64,000 bases of DNA from Candidatus Altimarinota bacterium (lineage in GTDB: Bacteria; Patescibacteriota; Gracilibacteria; JAUYGZ01): the NCBI GenBank assembly GCA_029233985.1, contig JARGOK010000001.1:495096-559095 (forward strand). Direction: 5' to 3'. Positions 37,143 through 46,452 of this stretch are shown here, one piece after another; position 1 is the stretch's first letter; every line of letters begins with the position of its first letter. Position numbers and translations under genes: made by a program. The notes beneath the pieces were generated by a model. The model searched no databases. It was given only the letters and a program-made list of their open reading frames with translations, and was not told the DNA's origin.

Positions 37143-38483
37143 TTACTTTTTCTTTTTGGAATCTTTTAAGTCCTGGCTTTTTTCTGCATCAGTCATAACA
37201 TCAACTTTTTCTTTTCCCACTCGCTCGATCATCATCTCAATTGCCTTGTTGTAAGGAACAGACTCCTGAGTCCCGATACTCATGTCCCGCACGATCACCA
37301 TTCCGTCCTTCACCTCAACCTCACCCATAAGGAGAGCGTACTTCACATTAAAGCTTGTTGCCATATCTAACTGCGCTCTCATAGAACCTGTACCCATCGC
37401 TCCAACAGAATGAATGCCAGCCTCACGAATACGTTCGAGCAGAGAGAGCGCTTTTTTCTTTGCATTCTTTCCGAGCTGAGCCACAAAAACTTGTATATCA
37501 TCCTTGTGCGGCACTCGGATTCCTGCATCTTTCATATTTCCGATCATCATTTCTACATCAGAAGAAAGCCCTACATAATTTGTTTTTTCCCCACCGAGTT
37601 TTTCAATTATTTCATCATTTGATCCACCATACATGATGCAATTTTTTGAGCCCTTATCATTATGCCAAAACTCAAATACCGTATTGGCATTAAAATTTCC
37701 ACCGCCAAAAATGGCTTTGTTTTCGTTGTAAGAAACTTCCAGTTCATCCAGGTATTCTTTAAAGACCTTATATCTTTCTTGATCAGCTTCTGTCAGATAA
37801 TGCTCTAACTTTGGTGCAAGTTGAGCGAGGATCTGCATATCTTCATCTTCATTTCTGAGCAACTGTAAGAAGTCCCCTTCTTCATAATGACGAAGAGCGT
37901 CTTCTGGCATAGATCGTTGCTTGTCAAAGTAGAAGTTCTTGAGGTCTTCGATATAAAGCGATCGTGATTCTTCAGATCCAATGTAATTGATTTGGAGAGT
38001 GTAGTGTTCTTTTAGCCCTAGATCATCAAGAATTTTTGAAGCCAAGTAGATAATTTGTGCATCGAGAGCAGGATCGTCGGCACCTAAAACACTGAGTCCG
38101 AACTCCATCCGTTCGTTCATTTCACCTGACTCATCTTTATTGATATATTTTTCAATTTGGTACAGCTCCACAGGTTGAGGCATATCCTTCATATTATTCT
38201 TTACATAGGCTCGGGAAACAGAAAAAACAGGGTCAAATTTAAATATTCCTTTCTGACCCCCTTCGAGACATTCTACGATACACCCTTTATTCTTGAGAAT
38301 TGTCTCATCAGCATAGTGAGGAGTACAATCTTCTACCTTTTCTATCAGAGCAGTGGTAATTCTCCGAAAACCAGCTTGTCGACACCGATGCCGAAAAACC
38401 TTCTTTACATAGGTCAGGAAGTCATGATCCTCCGGGAGATAATCCGCCTTTACTGAGTCGGTTTTGTCCTCTTTCATAGTCAT
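37143..38483 (-). CDS. Histidyl-tRNA synthetase-like protein with degenerate active site
   Basis: A 446-residue protein with the overall HisRS layout: class II core and C-terminal anticodon-binding domain (MGEVEVKDGMVIVRDMSIGTQE). The signature residues are replaced. The LRPEGT region reads FKFDPVF; motif 2 FRxERPQ reads EKYINKDE; RGLDYYxxTVFE reads GGGNFNANTVFE; GGRYDGL reads GGSNDEI; motif 3 GLERL reads DVEMM. The arginines that hold ATP and activate histidine are thus missing. It is either a very divergent synthetase or a non-catalytic paralog with a regulatory or tRNA-binding role. No other hisS is in the window. A K-rich tail ends the protein. Confidence 0.75.
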   Translation of the reverse strand: MTMKEDKTDSVKADYLPEDHDFLTYVKKVFRHRCRQAGFRRITTALIEKVEDCTPHYADETILKNKGCIVECLEGGQKGIFKFDPVFSVSRAYVKNNMKDMPQPVELYQIEKYINKDESGEMNERMEFGLSVLGADDPALDAQIIYLASKILDDLGLKEHYTLQINYIGSEESRSLYIEDLKNFYFDKQRSMPEDALRHYEEGDFLQLLRNEDEDMQILAQLAPKLEHYLTEADQERYKVFKEYLDELEVSYNENKAIFGGGNFNANTVFEFWHNDKGSKNCIMYGGSNDEIIEKLGGEKTNYVGLSSDVEMMIGNMKDAGIRVPHKDDIQVFVAQLGKNAKKKALSLLERIREAGIHSVGAMGTGSMRAQLDMATSFNVKYALLMGEVEVKDGMVIVRDMSIGTQESVPYNKAIEMMIERVGKEKVDVMTDAEKSQDLKDSKKKK

Positions 38484-38546
38484 AATAAAATGGCTTTAAA
38501 TAAAGCAATATACAATATTGTAGTGTAAAGCATCACACCCATTAGG

Positions 38547-39125
38547 TCAAATATTTTCTCCTTCGAGAACCTTGTTGATCTGACAAATTGGAAGCCCTAC
38601 GACATTGAAATAATCTCCTTCGACCTTTTCAACAAATACTGACGCCAAACCTTGAATAGCGTAAGCAGCTGCTTTATCAAGATACTCTTCATGATTGAGA
38701 TAGCTGTCGATCTCATCTTCAGAAAGTTGCTTGAAAGTCACTTTTGTCTCGATTTTCTGACAGATCGGTTCTCTCTTTTCTGGGAAAAAAATAGCAAATG
38801 CTGTGATAACGACATGAGTCTTTCCTGACAAGGATCTCAGCATTCTTGCTGCATCTTCACGATCCTTTGGTTTTTCTAAAACCTCGCCATCCACCAACCC
38901 AACAGTGTCCGCAGAGAGAACAACTCTTTCTTTTTCAAGACGTTCAAACACTTCCTTCCCTTTTTCTAATGCCATTTCTTGTGCATAAAAGATGGGGTCA
39001 GACTGTCCCTCACTGTGGCCAGGCTCTTCGAATTGAGAAGGGATCACCTCGAACATGTATCCAGCCATTCGAAGAATTTCAGATCTTCTGGGAGAAGTCG
39101 AGGCGAGAACGAGTGGTGTTTTCAT
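38547..39125 (-). CDS. maf: Maf family nucleoside triphosphate pyrophosphatase
   Basis: A 192-residue Maf protein: LASTSPRRSEILRMAG at the N-terminus, the catalytic SADTV, then EKPKDREDAARMLRSLSGKTH and the YAIQGLASVFVEKVEGDYFNVVGLP tail split in two motifs. Maf enzymes hydrolyse dTTP, UTP or modified nucleotides to monophosphates and prevent their misuse. It is divergent from rluD; the 86-base gap carries the rluD promoter. Confidence 0.93.
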   Translation of the reverse strand: MKTPLVLASTSPRRSEILRMAGYMFEVIPSQFEEPGHSEGQSDPIFYAQEMALEKGKEVFERLEKERVVLSADTVGLVDGEVLEKPKDREDAARMLRSLSGKTHVVITAFAIFFPEKREPICQKIETKVTFKQLSEDEIDSYLNHEEYLDKAAAYAIQGLASVFVEKVEGDYFNVVGLPICQINKVLEGENI

Positions 39126-39134
39126 AGTTTTGCA

Positions 39135-39163
39135 TTGGAGCTAGCGACAAAAGACAGTATACT
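39135..39163 (+). promoter_or_regulatory. Promoter of rluD
   Basis: TTGGAG (39135-39140), a 17-base spacer and TATACT (39158-39163). The start would be near 39170, about 40 bases before ATG 39212. Confidence 0.55.
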
Positions 39164-39211
39164 TGATCCTTGTTGGTCTCACTACCTCATTATTCTTTTT
39201 TTCTTGTCCTT

Positions 39212-40171
39212 ATGCAGACTTTTTCTGTCCCTAAAAAACATGACGGCGCTCGAATCGATGTTGTTTTGGCAGATATTATGGATGCCTATTCTCGAGCTTT
39301 TGCTCAGAAACTGATTCGAAAATCTTTGGTGAAAATCGGAGATGGAATAGCAAAAAAAGGACACCGTGTAAAAGAGGGAGATATCATTTCAGTGGAGGAA
39401 CAAGACCTTTCTCCTTCAAAATTTGGAGCCAAAGATATTCCTCTCGAGATACTCTATGAAGATGATGATTTATTAGTAGTCAACAAACCACCTGGAATGC
39501 TGACCCATCCTTCTGCTCACGAACGTGATGATACTCTTGTCAATGCCCTCCTCTTTCATTGTGGAGATCGACTGAGTGGTATTGGGGGTGAACTCCGTCC
39601 TGGAATAGTTCATCGACTCGACAAAGACACCTCTGGAATCTTAGTAGTAGCAAAACATGATGAGTCCCATAGAGATCTTGCCCAACAGATTCAAAATAGA
39701 GAAGTAGAGAAATTTTATCTCACTCTGGTAAATGGCCTAATGGAAAACAATCATGCCACTATTGATGCTCCTCTATTGAAAACCCAAGTAAGAGGAAAGA
39801 ACAAAGTAATCGTCTCTCCTGGTGAAGATGCTAAGAATTCAACTACTCATTTTTGGGTTAACGAAACTTATGAAGGACGCTTTAGTCTTTTGAAGGTTCA
39901 GATTATTACAGGACGGATGCATCAGATCAGAGTTCATCTTTCTTCAATCAATCACTCTGTTATTGGAGATACGCTTTATGGCAACCACAAAGCGAATACG
40001 GAATTTAAGCAAAGAGGTCTGTCTCGACAATTCCTCCATGCTTACCAGTTAAAATTCAAACACCCTCGCACCCACAAAATGGTTGAATTCACCGCACCAC
40101 TACCAGATGATCTGCAAAATATTTTGGATGGCATGAATACTGAAGTAAGCACGAAGGTTTTCTCTGGATAA
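39212..40171 (+). CDS. rluD: 23S rRNA pseudouridine synthase, RluD-like
   Basis: A 319-residue pseudouridine synthase. An N-terminal S4 domain (ARIDVVLADIM to VKEGDIISV) precedes the catalytic domain with VVNKPPGMLTHPS and HRLDKDTSGILVVAK, whose Asp is the nucleophile, and GRMHQIRVHLS. The S4 plus RluA-type catalytic domain marks the RluD/RluC group that modifies helix 69 or nearby sites. I use ATG 39212, downstream of the promoter; an upstream TTG at 39170 would add 14 hydrophobic residues. Confidence 0.93.
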   Translation: MQTFSVPKKHDGARIDVVLADIMDAYSRAFAQKLIRKSLVKIGDGIAKKGHRVKEGDIISVEEQDLSPSKFGAKDIPLEILYEDDDLLVVNKPPGMLTHPSAHERDDTLVNALLFHCGDRLSGIGGELRPGIVHRLDKDTSGILVVAKHDESHRDLAQQIQNREVEKFYLTLVNGLMENNHATIDAPLLKTQVRGKNKVIVSPGEDAKNSTTHFWVNETYEGRFSLLKVQIITGRMHQIRVHLSSINHSVIGDTLYGNHKANTEFKQRGLSRQFLHAYQLKFKHPRTHKMVEFTAPLPDDLQNILDGMNTEVSTKVFSG

Positions 40172-40361
40172 TACATTCATTCATCTCCATCGTTCCTTTG
40201 TGATGCCGACCAAATCATAGACGCGTCTAGAAGTCTTTTACAGTGCAACACTTTTCACAAAGGCCTCCCACTTTGTTTTACCACTGCTCTTCTTGGTCGA
40301 CACCACAAAATAAATCACCTTTTAGGAAGGCCTTCTTTCTTTGAGGTTTTTTAATCGATAT

Positions 40362-40799
40362 TTACTCCTGAATCAACGGAACAATATTGTCAGGGTTCAC
40401 CTGTCCATTTTCGTCGAGCTCGAGGTAGTAGGCACCTCCTCCATCATCGTAAAAGTAGAAACCTGGGCTTGAGCTGTTTTCTTCGAGAAGACTGGGATTG
40501 TACCCATCGATTACATTTGCTCGATAGCTCGATGATGAAGGCTGGTCTAGATGAGTAACATCACTCGCGCTCACATTAAATCCCTGAGCTTGCAATTGAT
40601 CAGCTACATCATTTGTCATTTGATTGGAAATGACCTGCCCTCTGAGAGAGGAAAAATCAAAAAAAGATCCAACTCCACGAGAGACCCAAGAATACACCAA
40701 AAAATATCCAATAAGTGCAGAAAGAAGAATCACCACAAATGACAAAAAAAACTTTGCAATGGGGGCACCCGATACGTCAGTTGATTGGTTCATAGACAT
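40362..40799 (-). CDS. Membrane-anchored small protein, function unknown
   Basis: A 145-residue protein with one membrane segment (about residues 16-38, FFLSFVVILLSALIGYFLVY) and a hydrophilic extracytoplasmic part rich in S, D, N and Y (for example FYFYDDGGGAYYLELDENG). No family is recognised. It lies 37 bases after the YggS gene on the same strand and may be co-transcribed. The 190 bases downstream, towards rluD, contain only short palindromes (for example GAAGGCCTTC near 40335). Confidence 0.6.
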   Translation of the reverse strand: MSMNQSTDVSGAPIAKFFLSFVVILLSALIGYFLVYSWVSRGVGSFFDFSSLRGQVISNQMTNDVADQLQAQGFNVSASDVTHLDQPSSSSYRANVIDGYNPSLLEENSSSPGFYFYDDGGGAYYLELDENGQVNPDNIVPLIQE

Positions 40800-40836
40800 G
40801 GTCAGTTCAGGTACTAAATTACTAGATGATTATGGC

Positions 40837-41490
40837 TTATGCAACCTTCTCACCTTGAAATATTTTAGTGCCAATGCGTACCATTGTTGCTCCCTCTTCC
40901 ACGGCGATCTGATAATCTTGACTCATACCCATGGAAACTTCGGGAAGATTGAATTGATCGGCTATTTGTCGACAAGTCTTGAAGGCTTTTCGAGTAACTT
41001 CCTCATCATCTCTTTTCCCCATGCACATGAACCCTCGCAGGGTGATATTCGGAAGTGCTGATATTTGACTCACTAGCTGAGAGAGCAAATTATCGCTGCT
41101 TATTTGAAATCCTGACTTTTGTTCTTCACCGGTCAGGTTGAGTTGAAAAAAAATTTCTATTTGTTTTTTTTTCTTTATAGCTTCGACACTGACTTTTTTT
41201 GCATATCGCAATGAAGTAACAGATTGGATTACCTGACAGTATTTGACGAGCTTTGGAATTTTATTCGTCTGGAGCTGCCCGATGTAGTGCAGTGCAACTT
41301 GATGATTCTTTAGAAAAGTAAAGAGCTGATTGTCATATTTTTTTTCGATTTCTTGCAATCTATTTTCTGCGACCATCGACGCTCCAGCTGAAACAACCTC
41401 CATGATGTCATTCTTTGACCTCTTTTTGGTCACAATCAGGAGCTCTGCAGGAAGTATGTCTTTTTTGAGTTGTGAAAGATTTTTTTTCAT
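40837..41490 (-). CDS. yggS: YggS/PLPBP pyridoxal-phosphate homeostasis protein
   Basis: A 217-residue single-domain alanine-racemase-fold protein. LLIVTKKRS carries the PLP lysine, AENRLQE the phosphate loop, LHYIGQLQTNK and LRGFMCMG the barrel strands, and SMGMSQDYQIAVEEGATMVRIGTKIF the C-terminal phosphate-binding motif. The family buffers PLP and amino-acid pools and has no racemase activity. Slightly short but complete. Confidence 0.9.
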   Translation of the reverse strand: MKKNLSQLKKDILPAELLIVTKKRSKNDIMEVVSAGASMVAENRLQEIEKKYDNQLFTFLKNHQVALHYIGQLQTNKIPKLVKYCQVIQSVTSLRYAKKVSVEAIKKKKQIEIFFQLNLTGEEQKSGFQISSDNLLSQLVSQISALPNITLRGFMCMGKRDDEEVTRKAFKTCRQIADQFNLPEVSMGMSQDYQIAVEEGATMVRIGTKIFQGEKVA

Positions 41491-41567
41491 AAGAGATATT
41501 TATCAAGACTATACTACCCTTTTAAGCCGTTTTCTGCTATCATGTCTCGGCTATAAACCGTTTTGAA

Positions 41568-42917
41568 ATGCTCCCTCTTGTTGCCATTATCGGAAAACCC
41601 AATGTAGGAAAATCAACACTTTTCAACCGCTTTGCTGGATTTCGAAAAGCCGTAGTATCCCCAACACCAGGCACCACAAGGGATCGACACTATGCTCAGA
41701 TCAAAGCTGACAAACCATTTTTCATGATCGACACTGGTGGAATTGAATCGAAATCTGCAGGTGTTATTGAAGACAATATTGTGGCTCAAGCTCAAATGGC
41801 AATAGAAGAAGCCGATCTTATTTTGTTTTTAATAGACGCCAAGGAAGGAGTAACCAGTGAAGACCAACATGTGGCTGATCTTCTCAGAAAATGTGGAAAG
41901 AAAATTATTCTTATTGCTTCGAAATGTGATTCACAACAGGAAAATGTTATAGAAATGCTTCGTTTTGGTTTTGGTGAACCGATCATGGTCTCAGCAATTC
42001 ATCTCTTAGGAATGCCTGAGCTCGAAGACACGATAGAATCTTATATTGAAAAAGTGGAAGAACCAGAAGCAGAGGAAAAGAAAAACGAAACACTAAAGCT
42101 TGCTATCATGGGACGCCCAAATATGGGGAAATCATCATTGATAAACAGCTTGCTGGGAAAAGAGAAATTGATCGTATCGGATATTGCTGGGACAACAATC
42201 GATAGTACCGATATTGATTTTGAATTTGAAGATGAGAAATTTACATTAGTCGATACGGCTGGTATTCGAAGGCGAGGGAAAATTGAAAAAGGAATCGAGA
42301 AATATTCATTTCTTCGTTCACTCCGTGCAGCTGAAAAAGCAGACGTGTGTGTGCTGATGATAGATGGAAGTGAAGGAATCACTTCGCAAGACCAGCACAT
42401 CGCCAGCTATATGCTCGACTATTATCCAGGAGTTATCCTTGCGGTTAATAAACTAGACCTCATGGAAAAGGGATCTGAAGCAAGAGATGAATTTGCTCAT
42501 CAAATGATGCATAAGTTTGAGTTTATGCCATGGGCTCCAGTGGTCTTTATTTCTGCGAAGAATGGTAAGAATATTGAACAAATCCTAAAACTTGCTAGTG
42601 AGATAAAAAAAGCTCGATACAAACGAATTGAAACCAGTAAGATCAACAAATGGATTGAGAAAACTATGATCAAACATATGCCAACTGGTACAGGAAGAAA
42701 AATCCCGAAATTGTTTTATATTTCTCAAGTAGATGTTGACCCTCCACACTTTGTGATGCAGGTGAATAAAAAAGAGTACTTTCATTTCTCATACATGAGG
42801 TATCTCGAAAACCAGCTCCGAGATACCTTTGGATTTGAGGGGACTGCGATCAAGTTTCATATGAGAAACAAGGAGACTCGATACAACAAAAAGAAAACTC
42901 GGCCAAAAAAATCTTAG
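41568..42917 (+). CDS. der: Ribosome-assembly GTPase Der (EngA)
   Basis: A 449-residue protein with two tandem GTPase domains and a KH-like C-terminal domain. G1 motifs are GKPNVGKST and GRPNMGKSS; G3 motifs are DTGGIE and DTAGIRRRG; the second G4 is NKLDLME, whereas the first reads ASKCDSQ. It acts in 50S subunit maturation. The stop codon interlocks with that of the convergent downstream gene in TTAG. Confidence 0.96.
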   Translation: MLPLVAIIGKPNVGKSTLFNRFAGFRKAVVSPTPGTTRDRHYAQIKADKPFFMIDTGGIESKSAGVIEDNIVAQAQMAIEEADLILFLIDAKEGVTSEDQHVADLLRKCGKKIILIASKCDSQQENVIEMLRFGFGEPIMVSAIHLLGMPELEDTIESYIEKVEEPEAEEKKNETLKLAIMGRPNMGKSSLINSLLGKEKLIVSDIAGTTIDSTDIDFEFEDEKFTLVDTAGIRRRGKIEKGIEKYSFLRSLRAAEKADVCVLMIDGSEGITSQDQHIASYMLDYYPGVILAVNKLDLMEKGSEARDEFAHQMMHKFEFMPWAPVVFISAKNGKNIEQILKLASEIKKARYKRIETSKINKWIEKTMIKHMPTGTGRKIPKLFYISQVDVDPPHFVMQVNKKEYFHFSYMRYLENQLRDTFGFEGTAIKFHMRNKETRYNKKKTRPKKS

Positions 42918-43684
42918 TTGAGTCTTCCTGGTGTGGTGTAGAGCTTTACTGAGCCGTCTAATTCGAGAGATCGTCTTTTGATGGTAACAGTATTTGGCCC
43001 TTTGTATTTTTGTTTGAGTGCGAGTTCAGCTTTTTCTCGTTCCTCATTGAATCGATCAAAACCAATTTGCCCAGCCTGTGGGTCTATTTGTGATGGCAAT
43101 GGGTTCCCAGAAATATATCCTGGCTCTTTCATTCTTTCAATGAGCCCATTGATTTCCGTGATAAATTCATCATCTGTCAGCTCTTTTCCCTTTATATAAG
43201 AAAGTCTCGCCCGAGCCATTTCACTTAGATGCCTCCAATTTCCCAATGTCATAATCGGTTCCCCATTGAGGTCGAGAAGAAGTCCTCTCATGGTCAATAC
43301 TCTTTGAGCAATAGCTACTTGTGATGAATCAGTGTTTCTTCCCAGCGTCTCTGTGATGGGCGGCACAAGTTTTGCGAACTCATCAGGAGACAAGTTTTCG
43401 AGAAGCACAGGCTCCCATTCTCTCACAAAATTTATCTGAATTTTTTCCTTGCAGATGACGCCAGGATTGTAACAATTGGAAGGCGTCTTCATTCTTTGGT
43501 CCATAAAATCCTGAAGATTGACCTCTTGCGACTCGCTCAAATTATCGAAGTGAAGTGTTGTTGATTTTGAGATAGGCGTATTCCCCTCAGCTGCCACAAC
43601 CCTGCTATGAGCAAGGAATACGAGTCCTGATGTTGTCAGAGTTGCAAGAAGTATGTAAGACGTAAGGATGAGTTTTTTATTCAT
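42914..43684 (-). CDS. Secreted or membrane-anchored protein, function unknown
   Basis: A 256-residue protein with a typical signal peptide or N-terminal anchor (KKLILTSYILLATLTTSGLV, ending near AHSRVVAA) and a mostly helical extracytoplasmic domain with one CYNPGVIC cysteine pair that may form a disulfide. I recognise no family. It is the middle gene of a minus-strand stretch; the short basic membrane protein gene (43731) precedes it by 46 bases. Confidence 0.65.
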   Translation of the reverse strand: MNKKLILTSYILLATLTTSGLVFLAHSRVVAAEGNTPISKSTTLHFDNLSESQEVNLQDFMDQRMKTPSNCYNPGVICKEKIQINFVREWEPVLLENLSPDEFAKLVPPITETLGRNTDSSQVAIAQRVLTMRGLLLDLNGEPIMTLGNWRHLSEMARARLSYIKGKELTDDEFITEINGLIERMKEPGYISGNPLPSQIDPQAGQIGFDRFNEEREKAELALKQKYKGPNTVTIKRRSLELDGSVKLYTTPGRLN

Positions 43685-43730
43685 GAAGGAAAGAATATTA
43701 GGAATTTGAGACTACTTACAGACTGTCTGT

Positions 43731-43934
43731 TTATTTGCGAAAGATTCGTGAGAAAAAGCCTTTTTTTGGTACTGGTTCTGGTGTCACCATATCATGAGCT
43801 CTCTCCATCATTGTTCTTTTTTTCTTCTTGCTCCCAAATACCCAAGCAAGCAATGATCCAAGGGCACCTCCAATCAAGATGGATGTCACGAACTTTGATG
43901 ATTTTTTATTGTCTGACATATATTTTGTACTCAT
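43731..43934 (-). CDS. Small YtxH-like membrane protein
   Basis: A 67-residue protein with one membrane segment containing GGALGSLLAWVFG, followed by a KKKK cluster and a basic tail ending FFSRIFRK. The glycine-rich segment plus basic stretch resembles the YtxH family of small stress-associated membrane proteins. The alternative start at MSDNKK (six codons in) is equally plausible. No SD. Confidence 0.6.
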   Translation of the reverse strand: MSTKYMSDNKKSSKFVTSILIGGALGSLLAWVFGSKKKKRTMMERAHDMVTPEPVPKKGFFSRIFRK

Positions 43935-44104
43935 TTTGTGTTCACTTGCGATTCTAAGCTCTCTGAAGGCTAATTCAAGTCAATAGAGTTGTAAAACAGC
44001 AGAGTTATTCTTTGGTAGAAATTTATGAAAAAACTTATAGCTTCTGATTTGAATACATTTTTTTATAGAACTTTTCAGTTTAATAAAAGTTATACCTTGA
44101 CTGT

Positions 44105-44133
44105 TTGAATACTCCATTAAGTGAGAATATGGT
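44105..44133 (+). promoter_or_regulatory. Candidate promoter of the 44.2 kb hypothetical gene
   Basis: TTGAAT (44105-44110), a 17-base spacer and TATGGT (44128-44133). Transcription would start near 44140, about 30 bases before ATG 44170. Confidence 0.45.
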
Positions 44134-44169
44134 ATCATTCTCCCTTTGTTTTACTCTCTAGTACAAAGT

Positions 44170-44658
44170 ATGTTTGGAAGTCCTGCTTTTACCATGGACC
44201 ACATCCTTGCTTTGAGAGAGGATATCGAAAACCTCGAATCTCCCCAAGGGGTCGTTGATGTGTTGACGAAAAAAGAAATGGATATATTTAACAGTCTTAC
44301 GAATGAAGAAGATCGCAAGGAGTTTGCTAAGCAATTGCCTTTTTTTCAAATCACTACAGAGGTGAGAAAATTCATCAGTGCTGGTGTTTTTACGAAAGAG
44401 TCACGAGCAAAGCTTCCTCAGTGCATCAGACGTGAGATGAGCCATGGTTTAGAGTATAGCAGCCAATTGGGAGTTGTTGTTGATGGTACTAACTTCAAAA
44501 AGAAAGAAATTATTGATTGGGCTAGAAATACAATTGATAGGCTCAACACCAGCTCGATTCAGACTAAAAAATCATCGAGCACCTCTGCTCTTGGAACACA
44601 ACCTGGTTCAATTCATATTTTCTCTATCGAAAACGTTCGAGAGTTTTATTCACTTTAG
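44170..44658 (+). CDS. Hypothetical protein, possibly cytoplasmic
   Basis: A 162-residue mostly helical, charged protein from ATG 44170 (a TTG at 44146 would add eight residues). No membrane segment and no motif I recognise; the C-terminus becomes S/T-rich (TKKSSSTSALGTQPG). The reading frame is free-standing with its own candidate promoter and its stop interlocks with dgt in TTAG, both of which favour a real gene. Confidence 0.6.
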   Translation: MFGSPAFTMDHILALREDIENLESPQGVVDVLTKKEMDIFNSLTNEEDRKEFAKQLPFFQITTEVRKFISAGVFTKESRAKLPQCIRREMSHGLEYSSQLGVVVDGTNFKKKEIIDWARNTIDRLNTSSIQTKKSSSTSALGTQPGSIHIFSIENVREFYSL

Positions 44659-45782
44659 AGAATGTTCTTATGCTCTGCGAAAAATGTAGAAGCGTAATGG
44701 TCTGTCATTCCCGCGATGTAGTCTTTGATGACAATATGCTGATGTTCGTGCTTGTATAGATCTCGAATACTCTTGGGAAGCAGTTCGAATTTTTTTGTAA
44801 ATAGACGGAATAATCCCTTTATGACCGACTGTCCTTGTGCAGAATATCGAGTGACAGTTTCGTGGAGGTAAAAGGTCTGCCCGAGGTATTCTGCGAGCTG
44901 GTCAACTTTTTTTTGCATCGTATGACCAAAACGAATGACACTATGGTATTCAGGACTTGTGATGGGCTCCCCTATTCCCGCTTCTTCGATGTTTTTATGA
45001 GCTGATTCGGCCAGGTCATGAATCATCAGACCAATGACATTATTGATCGCTAAATGACGAAAGAGATCTTCACCAAGACAGGCACTGTCGAGATCTTCGA
45101 TAGCTTGTTTCCAGATGTCCACATGAGCTGAAATATGATCTGAACTGAGAATCCCTGAGCGAAGCCCATCATCGAGGTCGTGATGATGATAAGCAATCGC
45201 GTCAGCTGTATCGACTAACTGAGACTCAAGTGAGTGGATGACGAGTGTTTTCCCGTCATCATGCATCTTGCGGTGTTTCATCATACCCTCAAGGGTTTCA
45301 AAACTGAGATTGAGTCCTGGGTAATCAGGAGATTTCCTCTCAAGGGTTTCAACGATTCGTTTAGACTGGTCATTGTGTTCAAACTGACTATCACATCGAG
45401 TCATCATATCATGCATCGCTTCTTCACCAGCATGCCCGAAAGGAGTATGACCCAGATCATGAGCAAGTGCGATCACTTCACAGAGGTCCTCATTGAGCCC
45501 AAGTGTACGAGCCACGTCACGGGATACTTGGGAAACCTCTAGACTGTGTGTCAATCGAGAGCGAAAATGATCTCCATGGGTTGCCACGAAGACTTGGGTC
45601 TTTCCACTGAGCCTCCGAAAGGCTTTGGAGTGCACTATGCGATCTCGATCCCTTTGAAATGAGCACCGATAAGGATCGGCTATTTCAGCATATTTCCTCC
45701 CTTTGCTTTGAGATGATCGCAGTGCATAAGGTGCAAGACTCGATTCCTCTGACTGGAGGAGTTGTTGGGCTGATATGAGCAT
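44655..45782 (-). CDS. dgt: dGTP triphosphohydrolase (HD superfamily)
   Basis: A 375-residue dNTPase. The N-terminus has the substrate-loop sequence FQRDRDRIVHSKAFRRLSGKTQVF (in two adjoining motifs) and HGDHFRSRLTHSLEVSQ, and the HD metal site is AHDLGHTPFGHAGE with a later DTADAIAYHHHDLDDGL. This is the dGTPase/SAMHD1-like layout; it clears dNTPs to deoxynucleoside plus triphosphate. I use ATG 45782 rather than a far upstream start that would overlap tsaB. Confidence 0.92.
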   Translation of the reverse strand: MLISAQQLLQSEESSLAPYALRSSQSKGRKYAEIADPYRCSFQRDRDRIVHSKAFRRLSGKTQVFVATHGDHFRSRLTHSLEVSQVSRDVARTLGLNEDLCEVIALAHDLGHTPFGHAGEEAMHDMMTRCDSQFEHNDQSKRIVETLERKSPDYPGLNLSFETLEGMMKHRKMHDDGKTLVIHSLESQLVDTADAIAYHHHDLDDGLRSGILSSDHISAHVDIWKQAIEDLDSACLGEDLFRHLAINNVIGLMIHDLAESAHKNIEEAGIGEPITSPEYHSVIRFGHTMQKKVDQLAEYLGQTFYLHETVTRYSAQGQSVIKGLFRLFTKKFELLPKSIRDLYKHEHQHIVIKDYIAGMTDHYASTFFAEHKNIL

Positions 45783-45802
45783 AGTATTTGTAAAGTAACT
45801 CG

Positions 45803-45831
45803 AGTATACTTCTGCCTCGGCACTTTGACCA
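45803..45831 (-). promoter_or_regulatory. Candidate promoter of dgt
   Basis: On the minus strand TGGTCA (45826-45831), 17 bases, TATACT (45803-45808). It lies in the 58-base gap between the divergent dgt and tsaB starts, about 20 bases before the dgt ATG. Confidence 0.5.
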
Positions 45832-45840
45832 CACACTGTT

Positions 45841-46443
45841 ATGAAAACCATCTACATCAGCACTGCGACTACAGAAACAACCATTGCTCTCTTTAAAGAA
45901 GATCATGTGAAAGATGAGCAACGATGGCCTGCAGAAAATAGAGAAAGTGAAAAACTCCTGCCAGCTGTATCAAGCATGCTGGAAAAGAATGACCTGGAAC
46001 CAAGTCAAATAGATCGATTGGTTGTTTGCACTGGACCAGGTGGATTTACAAGCGTAAGGATTGGAGTAAGCGCTACAAATGCCTGGGCTCAGTCGATGAA
46101 TATTCCAGTTGCTTGTGTCAGTGTTTTTGATAGCTATCCCAATGACAAGACTATTGTCATTGCTGCCAACTCTAAAGAAGCTTGGATAAAAGAACCTGGC
46201 AAAGAACCTCTCTTTACTCATGCAGATGATTTTTCTTCCACTGATTCTTTTTATTTTACAGGCATAGTGAACGAACAATGGATGGATTTGCTACAGAAAA
46301 ATAGAGGTGCATATAGCGAAGAGAAAGAACAACTCCCTGATCTTGGTAAACTGGATTTTGAGAATGAGATCGTTGAACCATGGTACTATAAAGCGCCGAA
46401 CATTACTTGGAGCAAGAAGAATACTCCATTAAAAAAATCTTAA
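45841..46443 (+). CDS. tsaB: tRNA threonylcarbamoyladenosine synthesis protein TsaB
   Basis: A 200-residue ASKHA-fold partner of TsaD and TsaE in t6A37 synthesis. The N-terminal strand YISTATTETTIALF and the diagnostic GPGGFTSVRIGVSATNAWAQ are present. The second half is short and divergent, as usual in TsaB. tsaD and tsaE are not in the window. rsmI follows after 9 bases. Confidence 0.88.
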   Translation: MKTIYISTATTETTIALFKEDHVKDEQRWPAENRESEKLLPAVSSMLEKNDLEPSQIDRLVVCTGPGGFTSVRIGVSATNAWAQSMNIPVACVSVFDSYPNDKTIVIAANSKEAWIKEPGKEPLFTHADDFSSTDSFYFTGIVNEQWMDLLQKNRGAYSEEKEQLPDLGKLDFENEIVEPWYYKAPNITWSKKNTPLKKS

Positions 46444-46452
46444 CCTCCCTCA

